From positions 124,001 through 188,000 of the forward strand of contig NZ_JARUKW010000001.1 of NCBI RefSeq assembly GCF_029688845.1: a stretch of 64,000 nt of DNA, read 5' to 3'. The DNA comes from Natronococcus sp. A-GB1 (lineage in GTDB: Archaea > Halobacteriota > Halobacteria > Halobacteriales > Natrialbaceae). Of this stretch, positions 16,676 to 25,518 are shown one piece after another. How positions within the stretch are numbered: the first letter of the stretch is position 1; every line of letters starts with the position of its first letter. The position numbers and the translations under genes are program-made. The notes beneath the pieces were generated by a model. The model was not told the DNA's origin, did no database searches, and saw nothing but the letters and a program-made list of their open reading frames with translations.

Positions 16676-17761
16676 ATGAAAACCAGCCTCGAGGTGGAGT
16701 ACTGGGTCATCGACGACGACGGTGACCTGGTTCCACCCGGAACACTGCTCGATGTCGCGGAGGGGATCGACCCCGAATTCGTCGAGCCGATGCTCGAGAT
16801 CAAGACCACCCCGTGTACGTCGATGACCGAACTCCGCGAGGAGTTCCTCGATCGGATCGAGCGCGTCGTCGACGCGGCACGCGCACAAGACAAGCGACTC
16901 GTTCCGCTGGCGACCCCGCTGTACGCCTCGCCGGCTGAGATACCGTACCGCGAGAAGCGAGGGACCGACCTCCAGCGTCGGATCGTGGGACCGACGTTCG
17001 ACGACGCTCGCGTCTGTGCCGGAACGCACATGCACTTCGAGCAGTCGAACGTCGCCGATCAGCTCAACGCCCTGACGGCGATCGACCCTGCGTTCGCCCT
17101 CGTCAACAGTTCGTCGCACTACCGCGGCGAGCGGATCGCCGCGTGTGCACGCCCCTACCTCTACCGGCGTTCGTGTTACGACGCCTGTCCGGAGCAGGGT
17201 CAGCTCTGGCCCTACGTCGACGGCGTCGCCGAGTGGGAACAACACCTCGAGGACGCCTACGAGACGTTCCGCGAGCGCGCCCTCGAGCGCGGCGTCGAGC
17301 CGGACGAGTTCGATTCCGAGTTCGATCCGTACGAGGCGGTCTGGACCCCCGTTCGGTTGCGGAAGGCGATGCCGACGGTCGAGTGGCGATCGCCGGACGC
17401 GGCTCTGCCGAGTCAGGTGCTTCAACTAACCGAGGCGGTTCGATCGATCGTCACCCACGCGGATGCCCGCGGAACCGCCGTCGCCGATGCCGAGCCGTCG
17501 GCCGACGCTACCGACGAGGAGATACCCCTCCCCAAATTCGAAACCGTCGAAACGGTCACCGACGCCGCGATCCACGACGGACCCGAGAGCTCGAGCGTAC
17601 GACGCTACCTGCGGAAGCTAGGGTTCTCCCCCGAGGAGTACGATCCGCTCGCGGATCGACTACCCGACTCGCGGATAACGAAACGCCGGGCAAAGCGACT
17701 GCGGCTCGAAGCCGCGAAGCAACTCGAGATCGATCTCGATCAGTCACGCGTTCGCGCCTGA
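16676..17761 (+). CDS. GCS2-family carboxylate-amine ligase (glutamate-cysteine ligase-like)
   Basis: 361 residues. The N-terminus TSLEVEYWVIDDDGDLVPPG is the strand motif of GCS2 ligases (usually GVEEEF), with LEIKTTPC, GTHMHFEQSN and AMPTVEWRSPDAAL matching later ATP/metal-binding blocks. Haloarchaea make gamma-glutamylcysteine with a GshA of this superfamily; this sequence is clearly divergent (VEY for EEF) and may be a paralog with another substrate. I therefore call the superfamily and not gshA itself. A C-terminal basic tail follows an acidic linker. Confidence 0.75.
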   Translation: MKTSLEVEYWVIDDDGDLVPPGTLLDVAEGIDPEFVEPMLEIKTTPCTSMTELREEFLDRIERVVDAARAQDKRLVPLATPLYASPAEIPYREKRGTDLQRRIVGPTFDDARVCAGTHMHFEQSNVADQLNALTAIDPAFALVNSSSHYRGERIAACARPYLYRRSCYDACPEQGQLWPYVDGVAEWEQHLEDAYETFRERALERGVEPDEFDSEFDPYEAVWTPVRLRKAMPTVEWRSPDAALPSQVLQLTEAVRSIVTHADARGTAVADAEPSADATDEEIPLPKFETVETVTDAAIHDGPESSSVRRYLRKLGFSPEEYDPLADRLPDSRITKRRAKRLRLEAAKQLEIDLDQSRVRA

Positions 17762-17801
17762 ACGACTATTTTGCCGGCCTCAGGCCGTCAACAGCCGATC
17801 G

Positions 17802-18977
17802 CTACCGTTGCTCGAGCCACCGCCGTCCGGTTCGAAGATCGGCCGGGATCTCGTCACCGAACGACCATCGCGTCCGTTGTCCCGTACAGGGGTTCCCCAT
17901 CGCGACTTCAATCTCCGGCGAGCCGCCCTCGAAGACGGCCGCACTCGCCGTCGTCAGTTGGCCGAAGGCGTGCGGTTCGTCCGCTTCGGGTTCCGGATGC
18001 CGACAGATCGACTTGTCACCGGGGCCGTTCTCGTGATCCTGTGCGACCGTCCACAGCTCGTCTCTGTCTGGATATCCACTTCCCTCGAGCAGCGACAGTG
18101 TCCTGCGTCGCCGCCTGATTGAACTTTCGGTCTCGGTCGACGACGACAGCACGAAGTGGTTCGTTCGCGCGACGACGGGCGCGTCGTCGACGGCGATCCG
18201 CTCGGCAGCCGGATCGATCTCGAGCAAGACGGCATTGGTGTCGTCGGCGAGAAACAGCGTTTGTCCGCACAGCTGACGGGTCGGGATGGACTCGAGCAGC
18301 GACCGAGCTTCCTCGACGGTGGCACACTCCTCTAGCACGATCCGGATGACGGTTCCGTTGCGGAGCTGGTTCTCAGGATCGACGTCGTCTCGCTTGCTGT
18401 CGATGTAGGTGTTCGCCGCGACCAGTCCCCGATCGTTGACTCCCTTGAAGATGGAGATGGTTCCACAGGTGTCGACCGTCAGATACCCGTAGTAGTCGCC
18501 GATCGGCGGCTGCTCGACGATCGACTTCGGACGGGCACCTCGGCCCGCGATATCCCGGTTCTTGAGGACGAGCGGTCCACCGGATGCCGAATCGACGCCG
18601 ACGGGCGTCCCCGAATCCGGCGGTGCGACGAGCATGTTCGTACACCCCTTCGGGTTCTTCTCGGAGCGCCCCTCCCCGTCGGCCAGCTCCTCGCAGAGCT
18701 CCGAGTACGCGAAGACGTACGCCTCGTAGACAGCCGGATCGACGTCGAACGCCGCGGCCATCGCCTCGTAGGCCCGGTCGTGGCGATCCGGCAGGCTCTC
18801 GCGGCTCCGCCGGGCGTACTCGAGCAGCGCCTCGAGTTCGATCCCCTGCTCGTCGATCTCGGATTCGAGTTCGTCGATGGCCCACTCGACGGCCTCCCGC
18901 TCGGTTTCCGCGCGCCGTCGAGCCTGTTCGGCGAACGTCTCCGCGCCGGTGACCGTCTCGGCGGTCGGTTCGTTCAT
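17802..18977 (-). CDS. C45-family Ntn-hydrolase (acyltransferase/amidase-like)
   Basis: 391 residues. The central KGCTNMLVAPP with C112 is the expected N-terminal nucleophile after self-cleavage, followed by LVLKNRDI and the GTISIFKGVNDRGLVAANTYI block typical of acyl-CoA:6-aminopenicillanate acyltransferase-like peptidases (C45). About 110 residues precede the cysteine, as a helical propeptide. No signal peptide, so cytoplasmic. Substrate unknown; the family includes amide hydrolases and transferases. Confidence 0.82.
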   Translation of the reverse strand: MNEPTAETVTGAETFAEQARRRAETEREAVEWAIDELESEIDEQGIELEALLEYARRSRESLPDRHDRAYEAMAAAFDVDPAVYEAYVFAYSELCEELADGEGRSEKNPKGCTNMLVAPPDSGTPVGVDSASGGPLVLKNRDIAGRGARPKSIVEQPPIGDYYGYLTVDTCGTISIFKGVNDRGLVAANTYIDSKRDDVDPENQLRNGTVIRIVLEECATVEEARSLLESIPTRQLCGQTLFLADDTNAVLLEIDPAAERIAVDDAPVVARTNHFVLSSSTETESSIRRRRRTLSLLEGSGYPDRDELWTVAQDHENGPGDKSICRHPEPEADEPHAFGQLTTASAAVFEGGSPEIEVAMGNPCTGQRTRWSFGDEIPADLRTGRRWLEQR

Positions 18978-19416
18978 ATCCGTGACAGCGACTCGAGCGA
19001 GTTGTATCGGCTGCCTGCACAGGCGATCGAGGTGTCAGTCGGGTACGCGCGTCGCAGGAGTCAACCGGGCTACCCGCAGCGATCACGACCGGAGCCGAAC
19101 CCGGACAGTCGTCCGCCGTTCGCGCAGGTAGCATACGTTTACTTCGGTCCGAGAAACGGGAAAGCCGGATCGTCGAGGAGTCGATATCGATCGGCGCCTC
19201 GAGAGACCAGCGGCCTGAAACCCTATATAGTTAGGATTTGTGTATAGTTTATCCGGTTATCAAATCGTTCGCGATGATACAACTGGTGCTACTGTGCGGT
19301 TACGGACACGCCGCAGGATGCTACGACCCCTACACGATCCAATCGGACGTTGCGATCGACGGGCTTCGATGCTGCCGGTTCGTAATTCACTCCTCGTTCG
19401 ATCGTCGTAGAATCAG
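18978..19416. other. AT-richer intergenic region, no gene seen
   Basis: Sequence between the C45 gene and the tRNA-Arg region. From about 19220 to 19285 it is markedly AT-rich (CTATATAGTTAGG, GTATAGTTTATCC) and from 19300 to 19410 less GC-rich than neighbours, with open frames that look random. Together with the tRNA 3'-end copy at its border this could be remnant foreign DNA. Confidence 0.4.
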
Positions 19417-19438
19417 CGGGCACGATGGGATTTGAACC
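19417..19438 (-). repeat. Copy of the tRNA-Arg 3' end
   Basis: 22 bases identical to 19506-19527, i.e. the T-loop side, acceptor strand and discriminator of tRNA-Arg, lying 89 bases downstream of the gene end. Between the two are a 5-bp hairpin with GAA loop on the minus strand (19445-19457, GCAGC/GCTGC), a T-arm-like piece (about 19461-19481) and a GAGCGAAGTGA core (19489-19499, minus strand). Confidence 0.85.
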
Positions 19439-19505
19439 ACGGTCGCAGCTTCGCTGCTCCCTGATTCGAATCCCACGTGCCGGTTCGCTCACTTCGCTCG
19501 CTGTA

Positions 19506-19580
19506 CGGGCACGATGGGATTTGAACCCACGACCGTCGGATTAGAAGTCCGACGCTCTTTCCGGACTGAGCTACGTGCCC
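19506..19580 (-). tRNA. tRNA-Arg (anticodon TCT)
   Basis: 75 bases with a 7-bp acceptor stem (GGGCACG/CGTGCCC), D-arm GCTCAGTCCGGAAAGAGC, anticodon stem CGGAC/GTCCG closing loop TTCTAAT region with anticodon TCT, and T-arm GTGGGTTCAAATCCCAT. No intron and no encoded CCA. A minus-strand TATA (about 19605-19612) lies 25-32 bases upstream. Confidence 0.93.
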
Positions 19581-19604
19581 TCGAGTACGAGTCGTCCATC
19601 GAGC

Positions 19605-19612
19605 GATATAAG
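19605..19612 (-). promoter_or_regulatory. TATA box of tRNA-Arg
   Basis: Minus-strand CTTATATC at 25-32 bases before the mature tRNA 5' end. Confidence 0.55.
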
Positions 19613-19809
19613 CGGTTGGGATTCGGCTGCCTGTGAAAAGCGTGCGGATAGCGACCACCACGTCGCCCCGCTGTCGTGACACACCATGGTTCCCGGCGAT
19701 CGAACCTCATGCCGGGTACTCGCGATACACGAGCGGCTATCGGTTCGAGCGCGTCGAAGGTCGAAAAGGGAAAGACCCAAACTGACGTCAGCCCACTGCG
19801 TCAGTCTAT

Positions 19810-20232
19810 TTAGTCGTCCCCGAGACCGTCGTCGTCCTCCTCGTCGTCATCCATGACGCCGTCGTCGTCCTCGTCGTCATCCATGACGCCGTCGTCGTCC
19901 TCGTCGTCGTCATCATCCATGGCGTCGTCGTCGTCCATGGCGTCGTCGTCGTCTTCGAGGTCGTCGTCTTCCTCGTCATCCATGGCGTCGTCGTCGTCTT
20001 CGAGGTCGTCGTCCTCCTCGTCATCCATGGCGTCGTCGTCGTCGTCTTCGAGGTCGTCGTCCTCGTCATCCATGCCGTTTTCGTCGTCCATGCCGTTTTC
20101 GTCGTCCATCCCGTTCTCTTCGGGATCGTCCTCGAGGTCGTCGTCCTCTTCGTCATCGGCACAGCCAGCAATTGCCGCAACCATACCAGCACCGACTGCC
20201 ATCGTGAATTTCCGTCTATCGAGTTTTGCCAT
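19810..20232 (-). CDS. Tat lipoprotein with polyacidic repeat tail
   Basis: 140 residues: MAKLDRRKFTMAVGAGM is a twin-arginine signal, with lipobox IAGC placing the lipid cysteine near residue 24. Nearly all the mature part is Asp/Glu with periodic Met, Ala, Gly or Asn, in imperfect units such as DDLEDDDDAMDDEE and DDENGM. There is no room for a folded domain; it would be a lipid-anchored, extended anionic chain outside the cell. A TATA (minus GTTATTTACT, 20261-20270) is about 30 bases upstream, so the frame is probably expressed. Confidence 0.72.
   Translation of the reverse strand: MAKLDRRKFTMAVGAGMVAAIAGCADDEEDDDLEDDPEENGMDDENGMDDENGMDDEDDDLEDDDDDAMDDEEDDDLEDDDDAMDDEEDDDLEDDDDAMDDDDAMDDDDDEDDDGVMDDDEDDDGVMDDDEEDDDGLGDD
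19817..20130 (-). repeat. Imperfect acidic-codon tandem repeats
   Basis: DNA basis of the polyacidic tail: units of GACGAC/GAGGAC codons with inserted ATGGAC or AACGGCATG. The larger units near 19925-20075 recur two to three times almost unchanged, consistent with expansion by slippage or unequal recombination. Confidence 0.8.
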
Positions 20233-20260
20233 AGTACGCGTCTGTTCCGAAGACCGGGCT

Positions 20261-20270
20261 AGTAAATAAC
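20261..20270 (-). promoter_or_regulatory. TATA box of the polyacidic lipoprotein gene
   Basis: Minus-strand GTTATTTACT about 29-38 bases before the ATG. The rest of 20271-20602 shows no gene or clear signal. Confidence 0.5.
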
Positions 20271-20602
20271 GGGTACACTCCGTTTCGACGGTTGGTTTCG
20301 ATTTAAATGAGTTCTGCGCTGACCAGTTCGACTCGATAAACGGTTGCGAACACGCCCGCTGTTTCGCAACTGAAAGCACGACCGGTCGTCGTTCCGGCTC
20401 TACTCGCCATCCTGTGGTCCGTATTTTCCCTCCGAGAACCGCTGTGCTCCCGGGAGAGGGGGACGTAACGGACGACCTACACCGGTTCATAATGAGGTTG
20501 TTTCACAGCAACCGGGGTCGGCGCCCGCGGTCGACTGCGGGTTTCGATCGATGCTCGCGACGAACACAGCCCTTATGCACGTCTCGACGGTACGTTCGTC
20601 CG

Positions 20603-21190
20603 ATGCACGTCATCGGAACGGTGGGACTGCCCGGAAGCGGCAAGGGCGAGGCCGCCACCGTCGCGCGCGAGGAAGGGATTCCCGTCGTGACGATGGGCGA
20701 CGTCGTCCGCCAGGAGACGACCGACCGCGGATTGGATCCCGCGAAAGACCACGGGGGCGTCGCCCGGGCACTCCGCGAGGAGAACGGCCCGGCGGCGATC
20801 GCCGAGCGCTCGCTGCCGATGATCGCCGACCGCCTCGCGGACCACGAGGCCGTACTAGTCGACGGACTCAGATCGGGCGTCGAGGTCGATACCTTCGAGG
20901 AACGGTTCGGCGACGCGTTCACACTCGTCAGTATCGAAGCGCCCTTCGATGTGCGAGCCGAACGTATCGACGCACGCGGACGGGACGCCGGCGCGAACGA
21001 CGGCGGCGAACCCCTCGAGAAACGCGACGAGCGCGAGCGCGGGTTCGGGATGGACGACGCGATGGACCGCGCCGACGTCGTCATCGAGAACACCGACTCG
21101 CTCGAGGCGTTTCACGAGCGAATCCGGACGATCATCCGCGAGGAAGCGGGCGAGAGCGCCGAGCAGGAAACCGAACCCCACCAGTCATGA
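20603..21190 (+). CDS. UPF0200-family P-loop nucleotide kinase-like protein
   Basis: 195 residues starting MHVIGTVGLPGSGKGEAA, a Walker A loop (GLPGSGKG, about residues 8-15), then VTMGDVVRQE, a DGLRSGVEVD segment (Walker B-like region) and an EAPFDVRAERIDARGR LID-like arginine cluster. The order matches the archaeal UPF0200 family, related to adenylate and dephospho-CoA kinases. Its stop overlaps the start of the next gene, a pairing known from many archaea. Substrate unknown. Confidence 0.85.
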   Translation: MHVIGTVGLPGSGKGEAATVAREEGIPVVTMGDVVRQETTDRGLDPAKDHGGVARALREENGPAAIAERSLPMIADRLADHEAVLVDGLRSGVEVDTFEERFGDAFTLVSIEAPFDVRAERIDARGRDAGANDGGEPLEKRDERERGFGMDDAMDRADVVIENTDSLEAFHERIRTIIREEAGESAEQETEPHQS

Positions 21191-21600
21191 CCCAGATCTA
21201 CAGCGTCGACGTCGAGATCACCGCACCAGTGTACGACACCGAGGTAACCAGCCGCGTCGCCGATGCCGTTACGAACGTCTTCCCGAACGCCGACCTCGAG
21301 GAGGAGTTCGGCGAGATCAGGGGAGAAGTCCACTCGCTGGATCACTTCTCCGAACTACTTCACCGACAGGAGATCTTGGACACCGCCCGCGGGGAGTTCT
21401 TCGGGAACCGAGCGGGCGACGCCTTCTCGTTCGTGTTGAAAAAGCAGGCGGCGTTCGAGGACCGGGTCAACTTCTCGGTCGGCGAACCGGACGAACTCGG
21501 CGAGATCGCCGTCCGCGTTCGCGTCCACGAACCCGACGTGGAGAGCTACGTCGACCACATCGCTCCCCCGACCGAGGACGGCCGACCCGTCGACGCCTGA
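21187..21600 (+). CDS. COG1325 / UPF0201-type RNA-binding-domain protein
   Basis: 137 residues, starting MTQIYSVDVEITAPVYDTEVTSRVADAV, with the pattern of the archaeal COG1325 family (predicted dsRBD-like fold once proposed as an exosome-associated protein). RVRVHEPDVESYVDHIAPPTEDGRPV is the conserved end. It overlaps the preceding UPF0200 gene by four bases (ATGA), so both are co-translated. Function is inferred only from fold and association. Confidence 0.82.
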   Translation: MTQIYSVDVEITAPVYDTEVTSRVADAVTNVFPNADLEEEFGEIRGEVHSLDHFSELLHRQEILDTARGEFFGNRAGDAFSFVLKKQAAFEDRVNFSVGEPDELGEIAVRVRVHEPDVESYVDHIAPPTEDGRPVDA

Positions 21601-21770
21601 CTGCAGACCGGATCGGTTTCGGACGGTCAGAGTCTCGTTCGTTCGATCGACGCGAACCCGGTTCGGAGATACCGATCGAGGTCCAGTCGACTCTCGACGA
21701 GACCGGAAGGAAACGATCGGTTTACTAGCTATCTAGGTCGAAACCTGTTCTCGAGCAAGCGCTGCGAGAT

Positions 21771-23171
21771 CTACCCGAACGGTCCCATCCCGCCCATACC
21801 GCCGCCACCGCCACCGCCGCCGCCCTGTTGCATCTGTTGCATCATCCGCTGCATCTCCTTGTCCGAACCCATCCCCTGGAACTGCTTGATCGTGCGCTCC
21901 ATCATCTTGTACTGCTGGAGCAGTTCTCGAACCTGTTCCTCGCTCGTCCCCGAGCCGCGGGCGATGCGTTCGATCTGGTCGGCGCCGATCGCTTTCGGAT
22001 ACTCCTTTTCGGTCTCGGTCATCGAGTCCATGATGACGCTGAACGTGCGCATCCGCTCCTGGGTGACGTCCATCGCGTCGTCGGGGAGCTGATCCTTGAT
22101 CCCGCCGCCGAAGCCGGGGATCATGTCCATCACCTGGTCGAGGGGACCCATGTTGTTCATCGCCTCCATCTGCTTTTGCATGTCGTTCAGGGTGAACTGG
22201 CCCGTCAGCATGTCCTCGGGGTCCCACTCCTCGTCGTCCTCGATGTCGGTCTGTTGCATCGCCCGCTCGACGCGCTCGGCGAGCTGGCCGAGGTCGCCCA
22301 TCCCGAGTAGCCGCGAGATGAAGCCGTCGGGCTCGAAGCGCTCGACGTCCTGTACTTCCTCGCCGGTACCGAGGAAGGCGATCGAGGAGTCGGTCTGGTC
22401 GACCGCCGTCAGTGCCCCTCCACCTTTGGCGGTCCCGTCGAGCTTGGTGATGACGACGCCGTCGATGCCGATCGACTCGTCGAACTGCTGGGCCTGGTCC
22501 TTCGCGCCCTGGCCGATCGCTGCGTCCAGCACGAGCAGCGACTTGTCGGGGTCGACCGTCTCCTCGATCTGCTCGATCTCGTCGATCAGGTCGTCCTCCA
22601 AAGCGTGTCGTCCAGCGGTGTCGACGATGTGGACGTCGGCTTCGCTCGTTTCCTCGAGCCCGTTCCGGGCGATCTCGACCGGGTCGTCGTTGTCCGGGTT
22701 GCCGTAGAAGTCGACCTCGGCACGTTCGCACATCTCCTTTGCCTGGTCGTAGGCGCCGGGCCGGAAGGTGTCGGTCTGAATCACGGCGGGGCGGAGTCCC
22801 TTCGTCGAGAACCACCAGGCCATCTTCGCGGCGGACGTAGTTTTACCGGACCCCTGGAGGCCAGCGAGCAGGATGGTCTGCTCCTCGAGGGGGAGATCGG
22901 TCGACTCGCCGATAAGGTCGACCAGTTCCTCGTAGACGATGCGGAGGACGAAGTCCCGCGCCGGGGTGCCGGCCGGGGGTTCCTCCTCGAGGGCGCGTTC
23001 CTTGATGTTGTCCGACAGCTCCATCACGAGCGAGACATCGACGTCGGCCGAGAGCAAGGAGCGCTGGATCTCCTTGACGATCTCCTCGATGTCCTCCTCG
23101 CTGAGTCGTGACTTCCCGCGGAGTTTGTCGAGGGTTCCCCGCAGAGAACTCCCGAGATCGTCGAGTACCAT
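21771..23171 (-). CDS. srp54: Signal recognition particle protein SRP54
   Basis: 466-residue GTPase of SRP that binds signal peptides and 7S RNA. N-domain helices 1-90, G-domain P-loop [13 protein letters not shown] (about 105-117), [24 protein letters not shown], then methionine-rich M domain with [16 protein letters not shown] and [15 protein letters not shown], the 7S-RNA-binding helix pair. The tail is a glycine run plus GGMGPFG. An in-frame extension of about 90 residues upstream is rejected because [17 protein letters not shown] is the canonical N-terminus. The receptor FtsY is in the same window at 36334-37893. Confidence 0.97.
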   Translation of the reverse strand: MVLDDLGSSLRGTLDKLRGKSRLSEEDIEEIVKEIQRSLLSADVDVSLVMELSDNIKERALEEEPPAGTPARDFVLRIVYEELVDLIGESTDLPLEEQTILLAGLQGSGKTTSAAKMAWWFSTKGLRPAVIQTDTFRPGAYDQAKEMCERAEVDFYGNPDNDDPVEIARNGLEETSEADVHIVDTAGRHALEDDLIDEIEQIEETVDPDKSLLVLDAAIGQGAKDQAQQFDESIGIDGVVITKLDGTAKGGGALTAVDQTDSSIAFLGTGEEVQDVERFEPDGFISRLLGMGDLGQLAERVERAMQQTDIEDDEEWDPEDMLTGQFTLNDMQKQMEAMNNMGPLDQVMDMIPGFGGGIKDQLPDDAMDVTQERMRTFSVIMDSMTETEKEYPKAIGADQIERIARGSGTSEEQVRELLQQYKMMERTIKQFQGMGSDKEMQRMMQQMQQGGGGGGGGGMGGMGPFG

Positions 23172-23530
23172 TTGCTCGGTGTACGTGGCGATGGCGTTAA
23201 AGGCTTTTTCTCGACCGCGAGCACTCCTGTTCGGCCACCACCGTGTGAGGAAACGACGAGAGGGATGAAGTACTCGAGCACGTCGGCTGGGGGCGTGACC
23301 ATCCTCGTGTTCGTGCGAGGAAGATCCCTTTTCAGAGAGACTAACGTGCGGGCCGGATTCGGTGTCGAGACCGGTAACGAAACCGTACAACTGCCGATAA
23401 CGGGATCCTACGTTCGGTCCGAGACAGTCCTGTTTCCCCACGCGACGGCTACTACGGAGGTTCCAAGCGCGACTGACGGTCGGACTGCGGCGTCGGAGAG
23501 TATTTCAGCCGTCCGCCGACAAGTTCGGGT
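23172..23530. other. Intergenic region, nothing recognised
   Basis: About 360 GC-rich bases between srp54 and the divergent HicB-like gene; no convincing frame, RNA or TATA element at a useful distance. Confidence 0.4.
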
Positions 23531-23749
23531 ATGCCAACCGAACCGGAGATCGACACGAGCGAGTATCCTGTCCTCGAGGACGCCGACGTCACCGTCCGCC
23601 TCGAGAACGGCCTCTACATCGCCGACGACGAGGTGACGGGCGTCTCGAGCCAGGGCCCCTCCGAGGAAGCAGCGATCGCGAATCTCGCGGAAACCGTCGC
23701 CACTTACACGGACGGCCAGAGCGACGATACCGGCGACGACTGGCTATAG
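23531..23749 (+). CDS. Orphan HicB-like small protein
   Basis: 72 residues. DVTVRLENGLYIADDEVTGVSSQGPSEEAAIANLAETVATY follows the RNase H-like HicB pattern (strand, then GVSSQG, then a helix with EEAAIANL). No HicA toxin (about 60-80 residues with a dsRBD-like fold) is encoded on either side and no DNA-binding C-terminal domain is present, so it is probably not a functioning toxin-antitoxin pair. Confidence 0.7.
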   Translation: MPTEPEIDTSEYPVLEDADVTVRLENGLYIADDEVTGVSSQGPSEEAAIANLAETVATYTDGQSDDTGDDWL

Positions 23750-23865
23750 ACCGCGACGCGGCCGACGACGTCGCGTGTGGCCGGTACTCGTCGGCCGACG
23801 CGTCGGCAAGCCGGCCACGGCTCGGCCTTGACGACACCAGCCCGGGACGATATCGGTGACGAGTG

Positions 23866-23877
23866 ATTTATTTATCA
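23866..23877 (+). promoter_or_regulatory. TATA box of the sensor kinase gene
   Basis: ATTTATTTATCA about 22-33 bases before the ATG at 23899, the most AT-rich spot in the region. Confidence 0.6.
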
Positions 23878-23898
23878 TAGTCACGTTACGTATCCAAA

Positions 23899-25518
23899 AT
23901 GGGTGAACAATCGGGGTCGACGACCCCGGGCGGCGACGGCGCGGCGCGGACGTACGAGCGGATCACCGACGCGGTGATCGCGCTCGACGGGGAGTTCCGG
24001 ATCACATTCTGTAATCGGGGAAGCGAGCGGGTGCTCGGTGAGTGCGGGTCGGATCTCCGGGGGACGGCGGTCCAGAACGCGGTTCCGAACGGCGTCGGCT
24101 CGACGGTTCGTGAGGGGTGTGAACACGCGCTGAAAACCCAGGAGTCGATCAGGTTTGAGGAGTACTTCGCCTCGCTCGATACCTGGTACGAACTCCGCGT
24201 CTACCCCGCCGAAACGGCGGTCACGGTACACTTCCGGGACATCACGGACCGGGTCCGGCGGGAAGACCAGCTCCGACGACGCGAACGCGCGCTTCAGGAT
24301 GCCTACGAGGCACTGGCGGACGCCAATCGGCCGCTCTCCGAGCAGGTAGAGGGGCTGTTGCGTATCATCCGCGAGACGCTCGAGACGGAGTGTGGGACGC
24401 TCTCGTCGATCCAGGAGGGCACCAACGAGTACACCATCGAGGCCGTCGACGCGGACGAGGGGATCGTCGTCGAGCCCGGAACGACGATACCCCTCGATTC
24501 GACGAACTGCCAGCGGGTCGTTGCGGCGGAGCGAACGGTGGCGATCGAGGACCTCGAGACCGACACGCCCCAACTCGGCGAACGCGCCACCAGCGGCGAG
24601 GGCCAGGTTTCGTGCTATCTCGGAACGCCGATCTTCGTCGACGGCTCCGTCTACGGTACCTTCTGTTTCTACGATCGGGAACCCTGTCCCGAGGGGTTCT
24701 CCGACTGGGAGCAGACGTTCGTCGGGCTGCTCGCGAACTGGATCGGGTACAAGCTCGAGCGACAGCGCTACAGAGAACGCCTCGAGGCCTCGAACGAGCA
24801 GTTAGAGCAGTTCGCCTACGCCGCCAGCCACGACCTCCAGGAGCCGTTGCGGATGGTCTCGAGCTACCTCTCGTTGATCCAGCAGCGCTACGAGGAGGAC
24901 TTAGACGAGGACGGCCAGGAGTTCCTCGCGTTCGCCGTCGACGGCGCAGACCGGATGCGTGAGATGATCGAGGGGTTGCTCACCTACTCCCGGGTGGAGA
25001 CCCAGGGCGACCCCTTCGAGCCCGTCGACCTCGAGACCGTCCTCGAGGACGTCGTCGACGACCTGCAGTTCCGGCTCGAGGAGACCGACGCGACGCTCTC
25101 GATGGACTCGCTGCCCCGAGTACAGGGCGACGAAGACCAGCTCCGGCAGGTGTTCCAGAACTTGCTCGAGAACGCGGTGGAGTACAGCGGCGATGAGCCG
25201 CCGTCGATCAACATTACGGCCGATCGGAAGACCGCAACCGACTCGGTCGGCGCCCGCGGCGAGGCCGTCTCGTCGGGGGACGGCAAGTGGGTGATCTCGA
25301 TCAGCGACGCCGGCATCGGGATCGATCCCGACAACCGCAAGCGGGTGTTCGAGGTCTTCGAGCGGCTCCACAGTCACGACGCCCATGCCGGGACCGGGAT
25401 CGGACTCGCGCTCTGTCAGCGGATCGTCGAGCGCCACGGCGGCGAGATCTGGATCCACCCCGATCCCGACGAGGGGACGACGTTCTGTCTCTCCCTTCCG
25501 GACGCGTCGATCGAGTAA
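23899..25518 (+). CDS. Soluble PAS-GAF sensor histidine kinase
   Basis: 539 residues without membrane helices. Domains in order: PAS (about 18-118; FRITFCNRGSERVLG and FRDITDRVRRE), coiled linker, GAF (about 148-285; CYLGTPIFVDGSVYGTFCFYD), HisKA with phosphoacceptor H311 in AYAASHDLQEPLRMVSS, and HATPase with QVFQNLLENAVEYSG (N box), ISDAGIGIDP and HAGTGIGLALCQRIVERHGG. GAF has several cysteines, compatible with redox or light sensing but unproven. No response regulator is adjacent. It ends directly against the convergent rhodanese gene. Confidence 0.93.
   Translation: MGEQSGSTTPGGDGAARTYERITDAVIALDGEFRITFCNRGSERVLGECGSDLRGTAVQNAVPNGVGSTVREGCEHALKTQESIRFEEYFASLDTWYELRVYPAETAVTVHFRDITDRVRREDQLRRRERALQDAYEALADANRPLSEQVEGLLRIIRETLETECGTLSSIQEGTNEYTIEAVDADEGIVVEPGTTIPLDSTNCQRVVAAERTVAIEDLETDTPQLGERATSGEGQVSCYLGTPIFVDGSVYGTFCFYDREPCPEGFSDWEQTFVGLLANWIGYKLERQRYRERLEASNEQLEQFAYAASHDLQEPLRMVSSYLSLIQQRYEEDLDEDGQEFLAFAVDGADRMREMIEGLLTYSRVETQGDPFEPVDLETVLEDVVDDLQFRLEETDATLSMDSLPRVQGDEDQLRQVFQNLLENAVEYSGDEPPSINITADRKTATDSVGARGEAVSSGDGKWVISISDAGIGIDPDNRKRVFEVFERLHSHDAHAGTGIGLALCQRIVERHGGEIWIHPDPDEGTTFCLSLPDASIE

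Noticed and set aside
19413-19682. Possible 89-residue protein
   Set aside because: It is the translation of tRNA-Arg and the duplicated tRNA end, not a gene.
19817-20130. Repeat array resembling a CRISPR
   Set aside because: Units are contiguous coding triplet repeats without unique spacers, inside an open reading frame.
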